A stretch of DNA of 64,000 bases from assembly GCF_018687715.1 (NCBI RefSeq), contig NC_056753.1, positions 26,206,501 to 26,270,500 of the forward strand, read 5' to 3'. Source of the DNA: Carya illinoinensis (lineage: Eukaryota; Streptophyta; Magnoliopsida; Fagales; Juglandaceae). A program made the position numbers and the translations under genes. Shown piece by piece: positions 26,475 to 38,184 of this stretch. The notes under the pieces are model-generated. The model was not told the DNA's origin. It ran no database searches and worked only from the letters and a program-made list of their open reading frames with translations. Within the stretch, counting starts at the first letter, position 1. Every line of letters starts with the position of its first letter.

Positions 26475-26748
26475 CGTAGTCTAGGAAAGAATACGTCCAA
26501 TATTTCTTTTGTTTTGTTTCTTTATTTTTGTTGCTTGTGATTGGCACCATTTAATTTGCTTGCAATATATGTAAGAACAGTTTTCTTCATCTTACAATCA
26601 TATTTAATGACATTAATTTTACAACAACCATATATTAATGATTGTAGGGCTTTAAGGTTTTAATATATATGTTAGAACAATCTCCTCAATGCCAAATCTC
26701 CAATGGATGTACCTACAAAAATGAACAAACAAAATTGAAGCTTGTTAG

Positions 26749-29671
26749 TAGGACCGTTCATCCATCCGGCCCAAACCGGAACCCTGATAATCGGGTTCCC
26801 GAATATGAATTTCGGCCCAGGTCAGACCCGAGCCGAAACTCGCATGTCTAAATATAGGCGAACTCGGGCCGGGTACCGGGGTTAAAATCCGAAACCGGTA
26901 CCAGAGTTGTTTAAAAATAAGTAAAAGCTAAAAAGTTAAAAACCATACAGAACGTCAGAATTCAAAAACCCACATTCAAACCTTCTCTCTCGTGCTCTCA
27001 CCCACACGGAAACCCTAGCCTCCACTTACCGATAGTTCCAATCCATCGTCTTCATTCTTGTGCGCCAATCGAAGTGAGTTCTTCTCGTTCTCTCTCTCTC
27101 TGGGTCTTGGTTTTCATTCTATCTTTTGGTATTTTAGTTTTCATATTATTTTAGTAGATCATAATATGAACCCAGGAACTGATTTCTTGAGTAGAGATTT
27201 GGTTTGATGATTGGAAATTATAGACAGAGCAAAGGAAAAAGGATTTGATAACTTAAACAAAAAGAAATTGATGGAGAGAAAGCAAATGGGTGTGCATCGG
27301 TCAAACACGAAATAAACAGCCACCAAAAGATCTTGTTCTCTTTGTTTTTTTTTTCTCTCTCTCTTTGTTGATTTTAGGTTTGTTTTGATGAAAATGTTTG
27401 AATGTTTGAGGAATTTTTTTATGGGTTAAATCTGTAATGTTTTTATAAGTATGTTTGTACACTCTGTAATGGAAAGATCTGTAATGTTTTGTCGAATGGG
27501 ATTTTTGGGCGAGTTTGTCGATTGGGTAACAAGATTTAGGTAGAAAAAAGTCAAACCCAAATAGAAATAGGGTTACTGTGGTGGTTCTGTTCTCTGTAGT
27601 GGTTCTGTTCTATGTGTTAGATATGGTTCTGTTATCTGTGGTGGCTCATCTACAAGAGTGTTTGCCAATGTTCAAGTTTAGATTTGAAGCAATTTTTTAG
27701 GATTTTTTTTCTTTTATTACTTTGTTGATTTGTGTTTGTTTTTTTGTTATTTTGTTAAACATGGGTATAAAGTATATACTGATATTTTGAATAGATCATG
27801 ATACTTGCATTAGTGAGTTTAACAACCCATCCATTATGACTCTTAGTCTTTTTGCCTAAAGTGTGGTGCGCACTATTTTGCTTGTATAAATACCTCTCTA
27901 GTTGTTCTATAAGTAAGAGATCCAGGGAGACAAAATCTACTTGGGCTGCAGTTTGGGTCATATTGATAGGCTTGGCTATGGTTGCTGGTAGGGCATATCT
28001 TGTGTACAAATATAGATTATGGGTAAGCTTGTTGCATTATTTTTATGTTTCGTGACTTCATTTATTCATGTTGATAGGGAGCCTTTACTTTTCATTTTAG
28101 CATTAGTTTATACCTCTCTTGACAGTCATATGAGATCCATAAAATGCTTAGTACTATATTGGGTCTTGTGAGGTAGAAATTTTATACAAAAGTGGGTTCT
28201 GTTCAATTGGTCTCTTTATAAATGTTACTTGTATTAATACTTAGTCTAGTCTCTTTATACAAAAGTGGGTTCTGTTCGCTCTAGTCTCTACATTACAATA
28301 ATTTTTACCCGACATTTTCCTTTTCCTTGATTGGTAGTTGTCAATTTAACCCTAATTGATCTATCAAGTTTGACAAAAGTTGTTGTTGGTATGTCATGTA
28401 CCTGATTGAACTTCTATATAGTGTGTTATACTAGACAACTGGATAGCTAGCTAGTCATTGATTTGAAAAACGTGCTTGTGTAGGAAGGAAAAGTTTTTGG
28501 AATGAAGGTTGGAAGGAAAAGTTTTATTTATTTATTTATTTATTTTTCTTGAGAAAAAAGAAGGGTAAGAGAAGGATCATCAGTGTAGGTTATTTATTTA
28601 TTTATTTTTCTTAAGTACACCTTTTTCATAACCTGGTTTTTGCGTTTCTAGTTTTGATTTTGGTACATTTATGCTGCTAGTTATTCTGCTGGTTTTGACA
28701 TACTTTCTTTGTGAAACAAAATTTACAGAACCAATGCAACCTGTCACCTGTCTCAGAGGGTTCTTCTTTTTGCTTATAGATCTATCTTCATACCATATGA
28801 TTTCATCGTTTTGGAAGAAATTGGTTCTGTTGTCTTTGAAACGTTTAGCCTCACAAATGGCAGTAACATGCTCCAATACATGACACGAGTAGATTCAATT
28901 GTGTAACAAGGTTGTCCAATTAATTGGCTTCATAACCTATTCTATTGGAGTTGTCATATCCTTAGTTTTATCTTTCTCTCTTTTTTTTATTCACCCATTT
29001 ATATAAATGGAGAATTTAGTGTTCCTTTTCATGGTTTGTATTTTTCTATGTTGATATACATTCTTATTGTTCAGTTTAGGTGGCTGCAGAGAATATATTA
29101 GAAATTCAATGTAGTAGTTGTCTTCCGTGTGGGTGGCTACAGTGAATATACTTAAAGTTTTATTTGATATGATTAAATCATATGGAAGACTATGTTATTG
29201 ATATGTAACTCATATTTTATAATTTTATATTTTGTAATGTAATCTAATATGTAGTAGATTGTATACATTTTAGTTTTTTAGTTTTATATATTTTATTATT
29301 CTGGACAATGTTATGCTTTTTAACATTACCTCTTAGTAAAATTTTCACAAAATATAGCCTTTTTTTTTTTTTAAAAGGTATGATTTTCAACATTTTTTAA
29401 AAAATTTCTATAATAAATATAGGCTTTTACATAAAGAGAATTATGCTTTTCAACATTGATTTTTCTTAAAAAAATCTTTAATATAATATGGGTTTTTATT
29501 TTTAAAAAAATTATGCTTTTAAAGGGTCAGGAAAAAAAAGGTTCAATCCGAAACCCGAAATCCAGGTTTTGCAAAATCTGGGTTCATTCGGGTTCCAGCT
29601 CGGATTTCAAATCCGGATTCCGATTTGGATATACCCAAATTTCTAAATTGGAACCTGAATGAACAACCCTA
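26749..29671. mobile_element. hAT-type element, 2.9 kb, carrying a captured gene fragment
   Basis: CTTGTTAG occurs directly outside both ends (26741-26748 and 29672-29679), the 8-bp target duplication typical of hAT elements. The left terminus is TAGGACCGTTCATCC. The right terminus in reverse is TAGGGTTGTTCATTC. Subterminal regions are dense in short CGGGTT/AACCGG-like motifs (26760-26910 and 29535-29660), as in other hAT elements. No hAT transposase is visible, so it is non-autonomous. The interior contains 5'-UTR-like sequence near 26950-27080, with a GTGAGTT donor-like site, and a vacuolar-sorting-receptor-like exon at 27902-28022. It therefore resembles a gene-capturing (pack-type) transposon. 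Confidence 0.8.
27902..28022 (+). pseudogene. Captured vacuolar sorting receptor (VSR) transmembrane exon
   Basis: Between an AG at 27900-27901 and a GT at 28023 this exon-like stretch reads C-S-I-S-K, a short linker, then TWAAVWVILIGLAMV and AYLVYKYRLW. Vacuolar sorting receptors have a CISK-type sequence at the end of their EGF-like repeats, followed by one membrane helix and YKYR at the cytosolic face. The expected downstream cytosolic tail exon is not seen, and flanking VSR exons are absent. The piece therefore looks like a transduplicated fragment inside the hAT element, not a gene. The family assignment is from recalled motifs. Confidence 0.6.
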
Positions 29672-30420
29672 CTTGTTAGTCGGTCCAACTATTTGGATAG
29701 TTTTAATTGGGTAAAGAAATAAAATACAATTAAAAATAGGATAGACCGGCCGTAGTAGCTGTGTGTACTCGATCTTGAGTTCCCAAATGGAAACAACTTC
29801 AAATTCTAGTGTAGCGGTCCCACCCATTCATTTGGGCCAATATTAATCATTAAAGTCGAGTGGGTTGTGGCTGGGTTTGATGGGCCGAGCCTAACTTTTA
29901 CACTCATTGGGTTGATCACTAGACCTGATTATACAAGCCCAAACTCTTACAGTCATCTGGACCCAATACTTCTTTGGGACCAAAAATGCTTATAAAACGA
30001 ACCTTTTATCCCTTCAACTTCCTTTCGTTCATGTTCCAGTTTACCTTTTTATTTTGTATTTTCATTTAAAATGACTTTCTTGGTGCATGTAAGTTAGTAC
30101 TACAGCCGCCCTCCACTGCCACCACTCTCACGCATAGTGGCTCACACACCGCCACTTCTATTACCAAATGTCAATTAAGCTCTCCTGTCACTTATGGTGA
30201 ACTCGTTGAAGCTCACTTTTATCATAAACTATTTCATCTTAAACACAATCATTCGAACAACAAAATGTTTGTTCGATCCATATTTTTAATAATTCAAGTT
30301 TATGGGATGACATTTAAATTTCGTTTCAAAAGATCACTTTTAAGGTTGACAAAATTTTGACCCTAAAACATTTTGTCCCTATAAATAGAGAACATTTGTC
30401 ACATTTGGATCAAAACTAAA
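29672..30420. other. Intergenic, no gene seen
   Basis: Starts with the right target duplication of the hAT element. The rest is moderately AT-rich. I see no domain, repeat or RNA structure that I can support. Confidence 0.6.
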
Positions 30421-30999
30421 GGCTAGTCAGTGCGCCAATCCCATCGAGGTCACAGGGATACATAAGGTTTGCTTTACAAATCTCAAATTTTGGTAGCTAT
30501 TATATAAAAAACCCGAGAATTGAAAAGGGAACACCAAAATTGTAATAACATCTAGCTGAAAACAAAATGATCTCCAAAAATAGATTATGCATATAGTATA
30601 TCTTGAAAAAGGCGGAGGAGTAAGAGAAGAGGACGTGAACATGAACGAGAAGAGGAATACGAAGACGAAGATGGTGAGAAAGAGAAGAATGGCATGAAGA
30701 GAACAGGAAGAGAAAGAAGAGAGAAGGAGTAGGATGAGAAGTACGAAGAGAGGAAGGAAGAGGAGAGGAACATAAGATGAAAAGAGGAGAAATAGGATGA
30801 GTAAAGAAAGAGAAGAAGGAGGATGAGAGGAATATATGAAGAAAAAAAAGAGTAAGATAAAGAAAAGAAGATAGGACGGAAGGAGAAGAATATGAGAAAT
30901 TAACAATAATAAAAATATAAAAACATTATAGGATAATAATAAAGGAGACAATTAAATTAACAACAAATGTGTAAGCGGATTTCGATTTATTCACCTTCC
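30421..30999 (-). repeat. Isolated monomer of the 0.7-kb satellite
   Basis: In reverse orientation this block has the order of landmarks found in the main array. It starts with a GGTGAATAA-type start and has AATTTAATTGTCTCC, a pyrimidine tract, and a degenerate counterpart of the array's AGATGTACTATTTTTATAG. It ends in a TTTTTATATAA plus GATTGG/CACTGACTAGCC end. It is separated from the array by more than 7 kb. CTAAA flanks it on both sides (30416-30420 and 31000-31004), which could be a short target duplication or chance. The long minus-strand open frame 30427-30951 comes from the pyrimidine tract and is not considered a gene. Confidence 0.75.
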
Positions 31000-32454
31000 C
31001 TAAAAACATTTGTATTGATTGATTCAATTTACCTTTGTTAATTGGCTGAAAAGTTGTCACATTTGTTAGATGTCAGAGTAGTGCTGCAATGGTTTAAGAA
31101 ATTGGAACTTTTTGCACACAAAGATGTCTAATAATGAGATGCAAAAAATATTTATCCATTTTTTTAATAAAAATGGAAAGTACCTGCCCTTCTAATTAAG
31201 TCGGCATGCATGTTTCACTATCAAATGCTTTTGTTCTTACATTCTCCAGGATGAAAATAAAAAGCTTAAATAAAAGATCATTTGACTAGCTAGCCAAGAA
31301 GATTAAGAAAAGACCCAATAAACAAATCTCGTAAGAGAATAAAGACTAATTTCTACCTAGTTTATAACAAGAATAATTCTACTCATAGGCCGGTCCAAAA
31401 TTCCAACACCACACACCATGACGTGGCGAATCCGATCTAATCGCCACGTCACGGCTCTTCTACCCATTCTGCTCTCACTGCTTTCTCCCTCAGAAGCCTC
31501 CCGAATCTTACTTCAAACAGATCCCTCTCTCGCTGCTCTTACCTTCCCGAATCTCACTTCCCTCAGATCGCTGTCTTAGTGCTCTCTCCCTCACTTCTCC
31601 TAAATGCAGAAAGGCCTCTCTCATTGTCTTCCCCTCCCGTCTAAGTACCCCCAAGACTTTCTCCCTCACTTCCCACCCGTAGCCCTCTTTCTCTAACCCC
31701 AATCTATGAGTCGATGCCATATTAGAGGAAACAACTGTCCAGATCTGTGAGGAAAAAGACATACGTGTTTGCGTTTCTAGCTCATCCCCAACATTAGGTA
31801 TGGTAAGTTTTCAGCTGAACCTTTCTATTTGGTTCCCCAGTACAATGATCAATGTATGTGTGTTTTCTAGTACACACTGAGTAGAGAAGAGAAACATTTC
31901 TGGTATAACTTTGTTTTTTTGTTTAATTTTTTTGTATGGAAGTTGTTTTCTCTTAATCGTCAGTTATATGTTTGGAATTTTTTGGTTGTGCCCATAAGCT
32001 GTTTGAAGGAGTTACTGACTGAAATGGACCTTGTGTGTCCTTGTTTGTGCCCACCCATGTGTGTCATATATTGTGTGTCCTTGTTACGGTTGTTATATGG
32101 TCACCACTCCGCAACAAACAGAGTCCATTTCTCTCAAAATTTTTTCTGTTTTGTATATACTGATATACAGCGATAAGCAGCTAAAAAAGGTGGCATTCAC
32201 ATTCTGTATGGGCGGGAGAGAGAGAGAGAGGTTTATGAGTGTAGGAAGCACAAGATTATAATGTGGTCACTACTCAGCAGAAAAACCAGTCTATTTGTCT
32301 TGAATCTTTATTGCATATACTGACACAATGACATTTGGCTTAAAAGAATAATCATTCACAATTAATAGGCCCCAAAACAAGAGAGAGAGACACACACCAT
32401 ACCCACCATCCTTGAATCTGATTCACTACAATGGCATAGTGATAATATATATTT

Positions 32455-32742
32455 GAATTTGATTTCTCCCTTGATACCAAATATTATTTTTAGGTCTCTC
32501 TTTCTCCGTCTTACATGAAATTTGGACAACAAAATCAAACACTAACGACATGGGAAAGCGACAAATGTGTCTATGGTTAATATACTTTATTTTCAAAGTG
32601 GCTTCATGCATGAATTTGATTTCTCCCTTGATACCAAATATTTTTTTTGGGTCTCGCTCTCTGTCTTACATGAAATTTAGACGACAAAATAAATCACGAA
32701 TGACATGGGAAAGCAACAAATATGTCTGTGGTTAATATCCTT
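32455..32742 (+). repeat. Tandem duplication, period 157 bp
   Basis: The stretch beginning gaatttgatttctcccttga at 32455 recurs at 32612. Both are followed by taccaaatatt, gtcttacatgaaattt, acgacatgggaaagc (or atgacatgggaaagc) and tggttaatat. The two copies differ at several positions, so the duplication is not recent. Confidence 0.85.
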
Positions 32743-33001
32743 TTGTATAATAAATATGTCTTTGTCACAGTGAGATAGATGGATGCATCCAAAGTTTATA
32801 AGTAAATATTATATTCTATATTGCAGTATATATTTTGTAGCAACAACATTGATTACTAACTCAAAAAAAGCTTTGGAAATCAAGTAATTTACTCCAAAAA
32901 GTATAACTCTTTGATGCATCAACTGTTTAAGTATAACTCCTTGTGGGGTTTGATTGTATTTTTTTCATATTTAATGTTTGAAATTCTTGAATTGTATGCA
33001 G

Positions 33002-33289
33002 GGAGAAGCAAGATATCAATTCTTCGTATGGGAAAATATGCTTCAACTGGTAGAGGAGAAAATTCTGACAAGAGAGAATGCACTCCGACAGAGGGAGGAT
33101 GATATATTGTTGTGCGAGTATGAGGTTTAGAGGGAAAAAAAAAAAAACTAATACAAAGAGAGAATGAATGATCTGCACAAGCAAGAGGACAAAGTTCAAA
33201 GGCAAATAGTAGAGAATGGATGTGCACATATATTATTGTGTTTATACTTGGTGTTATCTATTGTAATTATTTTTGGTTGGTTCGGATGA
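33002..33289 (+). pseudogene. Broken exon resembling the C-terminal part of a small GRF-type protein
   Basis: After a TGCAG acceptor the frame reads GEARYQFFVWENMLQLVEEK and continues as a charged coiled coil to a TAG at 33128. A run of about 12 A's follows. A different frame then continues as coiled coil (KQEDKVQRQIVENG) into a hydrophobic segment, HILLCLYLVLSIVIIFGWFG, and a stop at 33287. Plant GRF-zinc-finger proteins have an FFxW segment, a coiled coil and a C-terminal membrane anchor in this order. Stop and frameshift make this copy non-functional. I could not find the zinc-finger exon. Confidence 0.35.
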
Positions 33290-33749
33290 TAGATGTATCG
33301 TGTTACTATTAATTGTAGCTGGATCATTTGACCGCAATTGTAATTGTAAAATGCACTGTGACTATTTTGTAAACGTGTGCTTGGTAAGATTTGAGTTGGA
33401 TATGGATGTTAAATGATACCGAATGTGTACATGTGCTTAGGTTAGTTTTTGTGCGAATTGGACTAGAGTACTCATTAGTTGCTTGCAAATGGAAATTTAG
33501 TTGGAAAGTTCTTATGAGTTGCTTGGAAAGGGAAAACTGAGTAGGGAAAGATACAAATTAAAATTAAGTAAGAAAATTAACGAAACGCGAATGCATTGAT
33601 CATGGACTATAGTGATGGTTTATATTCCTGTCTATGACATGCACCATCCCTCTAAAAAAGACCTCTAACACCACATGTTTGACACGTTCTCTCCCTATCA
33701 TCTCTTGCACAATCACAACCATACCCACCACCATGCAAGAAAAGGAAAA

Positions 33750-33990
33750 TCTTTATATTTCAATAAACATCAACCACAACAAAAAATCTGAGAGGTAATA
33801 AAAAAAATCTGATAAGTAATCAAACATAAGTGCTTCACCTTCTTTACAACTGGAACAAAATATATGATAGGGAATCAAAAAAATCTGATAGGTAATCAAA
33901 ACACAAGTCTATCATATTCTTTATAGCCACAACAAAAAATCTGATAGATAATCAAAACATGAGTCCATCACATTTTTTACAACCACAACA
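33750..33990. repeat. Short tandem repeat, units of about 60-70 bp
   Basis: The phrase aaaatctgataggtaatcaa, with small variations, recurs about four times. In three cases it is followed by acaagt- or atgagt-like sequence and a ttctttacaac-like end. Copies are degenerate. Confidence 0.6.
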
Positions 33991-35552
33991 AAGTAGCCAC
34001 TAAGCCCCAGAGCCATAAGTCCAGTTTACATTCGTTACAAGTCCAGTTTATTCTCAATCCATCTCCACATTCATTCATTTTTTGAGATGAGAGAAGCAAG
34101 TATAAACATCAGATTTGGGGTGCTTTCCTTCCGCATGCTCCCTGCACTTCACCTTCATAGTGGTGCACATAATTGTCTACATGCACACCTTGCACTGCAT
34201 TGAATATTCACCAAGAACAAAATTAACTAACCAACAAATTGAAAGGAAGTACATAGGCAAGACGATCTTTTTTTTTTTTCCAATAAATAAAATCTTATTG
34301 ATTATAAGAATACACATGAGCCCAATTAATAGGAAAGATGATTTTATCTGAGACAAGATATAGTTGCACCTTGAAATTTCATCCTCTTGATCCATGATTT
34401 GATTCAGATGCAAAAACACGAATTATACATGATCATTGTCTATGACTCTGTCTTCTCTACTTTCATGTGAATTCATAGGTGCCTCATAACTCCTCCCCTT
34501 TTGCTTCCCTTTTCTATTAATTATTCTGTCTCCCGCACACCACGAGCTATTTGTTTTCCTGAATTCTTCCCCCTTTTTAAAAGTGGAATGGATTGAAAAT
34601 GACTATTAAGTTGGTATGCATGTTGGGCTCCATTGAGGACAATTAGACCAGAGATAACAAAAAAATGGTTGATTTGAAAATTTGACACTATATATAATGT
34701 GATCATAAGATCCCAAATTCATGATAAAAACTAACCCTTACACAAAAACTTAAAATTCTCAAGAAATTTTGAAGGGGCAAGGGGGTAAAACACAATGTTT
34801 TGAAAAAAAAAAATCCACCTCACCGATGTGTGGTCATGTTGGAGAGACAAGGGCCTAGGAGTAGAATTACTCTTTAGGGAATCCTTATTGTGGATAATTG
34901 GAAATAATTGGAGCACAAGGACAAACCAATTAAAGCAATGTTCCTGTAATTTATGGCACTAGAGCCACTAAACGACGGAGTAATTGAAGTGAAGCGAATG
35001 TTCCTGTAGTGATTTATTCATGATTTTAAAAAGTCATTCCATTTTTGTATCATGTTTCTTTTACTTCGCAGTGAAGTTCTATTTTGTTGTACATACAGCA
35101 GGTGACAGTACTGATTAATTGATTAAGATATAGCACCGATTCGAATCAGTTTCAACTGAGTTGAACAATTTAATGCTCTGATATATCTTAAAGAGTAAAA
35201 ATTAAAACAAATCCTATAAAAAAATCCAGGAAGCATTATGAACAAGAAGAAATAGATGCAAAATAGGAAGCAAGGAAAATACAAAGCAAAAGTGTATAAA
35301 CCATACGAACAGTCAGTTTCTTACATACGTTGAGCAAAATCTGGACGCATTACTCGTTGTACATGTCTTCGAGTCACAGATCGGGGTTAGAGAGAGAGGG
35401 CTACGGGAGGGAAGTGGGAGAGAAGTGTGGGTAAGAGGGCTGCAGAAGTGAGGAAAGGGAGGAGAGAAAGTGCGGCCTCGAGGGTGAGAGATGGGAGTGA
35501 GGGCTACAAAAGAGAACTGTAAAATAAGTGTAAAAATAACCCAGCCATATAA

Positions 35553-35557
<5 letters not shown>

Positions 35558-35621
<64 letters not shown>
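35558..35621. repeat. (GA)n microsatellite, about 32 units
   Basis: A 64-base uninterrupted GA run. It generates artefactual Arg-Glu and Ser-Leu open frames in both directions, which are not treated as genes. Confidence 0.95.
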
Positions 35622-35623
<2 letters not shown>

Positions 35624-35885
35624 CTTGGAGTCGTCGGCAGCTAAAAGCTACGGTGAAGGTGAGCAGAGGAGGGAGAATGTGGGAGGAGAAGGGGATTTGG
35701 AAAATTTTTGAATACGTATTCTGTGCTGCAGGATCTATTTTGGGGGCAAGGGGGCTGGGTAAAATCGTGTTGTTCAAAACGCACATTTTGAAAAAAAAAA
35801 TAAAAAAAACAGAAAGATAAATCCAGCTCAGCTGGTGTGTGGTGTGGGTGAAATAGAGGCTTAAGAGTAGAATTACTCTTATAAC

Positions 35886-36680
35886 AATTGTGTCTCTATA
35901 AATCTTAACTTGTTGAGTACAAGACGTAGAGTATTGTGGCGCCCCAACAACTACTTATGATTTGGTGGGAGCCACGATCCCGGGATGCTGGCCACTCGGG
36001 TCATACACCCACCCAGTACACAATGTGATAAGTGTGAGCCCACATATTTAAATAACGTATACAATTATATTGTAGTTGAAAATTTTTTGCAATCATAAAA
36101 ATCTAACTAATAGTTCTGAGAAGTTTAAATTATATCACCATCTTAGTGCACATAAGCCATAAGTCTTCCAACTATAGACAAAAGAATATTGCAATCTATA
36201 TCCATCCAAGATTAATAGAGAGCCAAAAATTAACATTAATATATAAGGAAAATAATCTCAATCTTCACTCTTTAGGTAGAGTCATACCTCTATACTTTGC
36301 ATCAAAATGCAAGTTCAAAAATAGTAAAAACTTTAAAATTTGAAATTTGAAATTCAAATTAAGATATAAAATATTAATAAAATAAAGCTACACTCAAAAT
36401 GTATATATAACGTTGTACTTAAAATTATGCATATACCACTACTGTTCTTTAAAAGGTAATAAATGTTCCTTCTTGATGATTTATACTTATTTTTAAAATT
36501 TAAAAAGTTAGAATAAATTTCAAAGACAAAAATGATACTCCAACTTGCCGAAGACAAATAACATGTATGAGTTAACCCATTAACTTCTTCAGAGGCTGAA
36601 TAGTAAAGCTATTTACCATGGCTTTAATTTGAATTATAAACAAAATTAACCCCCTCCAGGGTCTCCACGCCTTCCACGCC
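35886..36680. other. Intergenic, no gene seen
   Basis: A somewhat GC-richer patch at 35938-36050 (GCGCCCCAACAAC..., CCCGGGATGCTGGCC) sits before AT-rich DNA. It is reminiscent of a retroelement fragment, but I cannot assign it. The remainder is featureless. Confidence 0.5.
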
Positions 36681-36681
36681 T

Positions 36682-36690
36682 CTATATACA
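36682..36690 (+). promoter_or_regulatory. TATA-like element
   Basis: CTATATACA, followed by a purine-rich AGAGAGAGAGGGAGGGAG leader-like stretch at 36747-36764. It could drive the unassigned transcript proposed downstream. There is no experimental-type support in the sequence. Confidence 0.3.
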
Positions 36691-36719
36691 TATATATACA
36701 CCCCCCTTTACATTCACTA

Positions 36720-37765
36720 TTCCTCACACAAACAAGTAGCCGTTAGAGAGAGAGGGAGGGAGCCAGGAGGTGGAACACGAGAACATACTCCTGCATATTG
36801 CGAGAGAGGAGGTGATTTATTGTGGCTCATGCTTCAACGGAGATAATGGTGGCTTTCATGGCGATTAAGACGCATCCGATGATCCAGACTGTAAGCATTG
36901 CATTAAATCTGTTACTGATTTGATTCGTATTCATCGCAATAAACTGTAAGCATTGGACCTGATCCCAAACGTGGCGTTGCTCTCTTCTCGATCGCTGCTC
37001 CATTGAGAAAACAGAAGGTCCCCTCAAGTAAAATCTGTCGAACTCCCAATCTTCCGTATTTTAGTTTACTTTTATAATTGATTTTGAGTTCATTTATTAT
37101 TTATTATATATTTAGTTTTGGAAAATATTAATAAGCAGTTGAGTTTCTCCTCATTTTGACTATTTTAATTTTTTATTTAATGATTAATTTTTTTTTTTTA
37201 ATGTATTGGTATATTTCTTTCTTTTTAAAAAATATTTAAGTATGTTAAAAAAATTTTGAAAGAAAAAGAAAATAAAAATAAAAATATAAGTTTATACTAA
37301 CGGTACGTCGATCGGTCAAAACTGGTGGCACGCTAGCATTACTCTTTAGTCTTTTAGGTTCCACGAAACAAGGAGACCTTAAGGTTGGCCTCTTTTCTGG
37401 TATAGTGTTCTTGGTGGATGAAATTTATTATTCTTGGCACTTTCATCTTTGAACCGTTTGAATTTAAATCATTTTTTTTCCTTTTTAAAAGAAAACCAAT
37501 CTGCAAGTTTTAACGCTTGTCGTGGAGCATAATGGTGCTCGAATTTGATGGAGCGGGGACTGTTATTACTCTAGTTCAGAACCGTGCCATGGAGGGCTCT
37601 GGAGTCAGAGTGTTACTCTGCTTATGCTTCCTGTCTGGACTCTTGATGAATTTAATCGCTCTAGCTTTTGTCTGTCGTTCTTATACTCCTTATAAGCTAT
37701 CTTGGACTATGATGAGATTCTTGCTCTGTGTTGCATTCACTGTTCTTGAGTTAGTTTCTGCATAA
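36720..37765 (+). other. Possible unassigned transcript
   Basis: Downstream of a TATA-like motif, a leader-like stretch is followed by an ATG at 36828-36850 and a GTAAGC donor-like site at 36890. A GC-richer patch at 36955-37020 follows. A further open stretch (37517-37765) encodes a hydrophobic 80-residue peptide with no family I recognise. A MITE-like block (37120-37344) separates the two. This looks like a spliced transcript, possibly non-coding, but exons cannot be joined with confidence. Confidence 0.25.
37120..37344. mobile_element. Probable Mutator-like MITE, 225 bp
   Basis: It is flanked by TTTAGTTTT (37111-37119) and TTTAGTCTT (37345-37353), 8 of 9 identical. The right end in reverse starts GAGTAATGCTAGC, matching the termini of the 209-bp elements at 12.7 and 13.8 kb. 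The interior is A/T homopolymer-rich. The left terminus is degenerate. Confidence 0.5.
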
Positions 37766-38184
37766 ATTTGAACGAATATAATCATTGGTTGACAGGTTCG
37801 GGTCTGCTTGTGCAAAGTCCACATGCATTCATTAGTGTACATCATATCAAACCAACTCCTCAAATAAACACCTACTGTTAATAATTGTGCATGACCTCAT
37901 CTGATAGGATAAATTTGTATCCTTGAGTGTTTATATCGGGTTCCTCGTCTTGGTATTGTCCTCTTAAGGTGGACCAGGATGGGGTCTCATGGTCTTTTCA
38001 CTCCAAATATTCAGCATGCTCATGTAAGCCAATTGCAAGTGTATTTGCTATTTGCCTCCTCCGGTTGAAACCACATGAGACTCCTAAGTTTTGTGAGATG
38101 ATTGCCTCATTTATGTTCTGAAGAGCCTTGATCGATAATAATCTCAGAGAGCTTTGTTTAGGTTAGGTGGTCATGCAAAAAAGC

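Larger units (their letters stand above)
18927..26740. other. Long intergenic stretch without recognisable genes
   Basis: The first 250 bp hold the 5' UTR and promoter of the minus-strand CRAL-TRIO gene, with a TTATATC TATA-like motif near 19050. The rest is AT-rich with MITE copies (about 19868-19995, 20135-20310, 23343-23505, and possibly 24536-25102), a CT microsatellite (21159-21189), a 40-base T tract (23971-24010) and a TA microsatellite near 26443-26463. Open frames such as 22724-22942 and 25887-26144 show no domain, splice pattern or homology I can recognise. Confidence 0.6.
31369..35880. mobile_element. Region bounded by inverted termini, possible composite DNA transposon
   Basis: The left end reads AAGAATAATTCTACTC and has ACACCACACACCA about 37 bases in. 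The right end in reverse reads AAGAGTAATTCTACTC and has ACACCACACACCA about 35 bases in. ATAAC lies just outside both ends (31364-31368 and 35881-35885). A third terminus of the same kind ends at 34874, so the region may be two related elements, one truncated or nested. It contains a GRF-like pseudo-exon (33002-33289), tandem duplications and a long GA tract. No transposase is visible. Confidence 0.45.

Noticed and set aside
30427..30951. 174-codon minus-strand hydrophobic open frame
   Set aside because: It is the pyrimidine tract of a stray satellite monomer; the same kind of frame appears in every unit.
35313..35820. Open frames of 157 and 109 codons around a GA run
   Set aside because: Their length comes from the stop-free dinucleotide repeat and they contain no domain.
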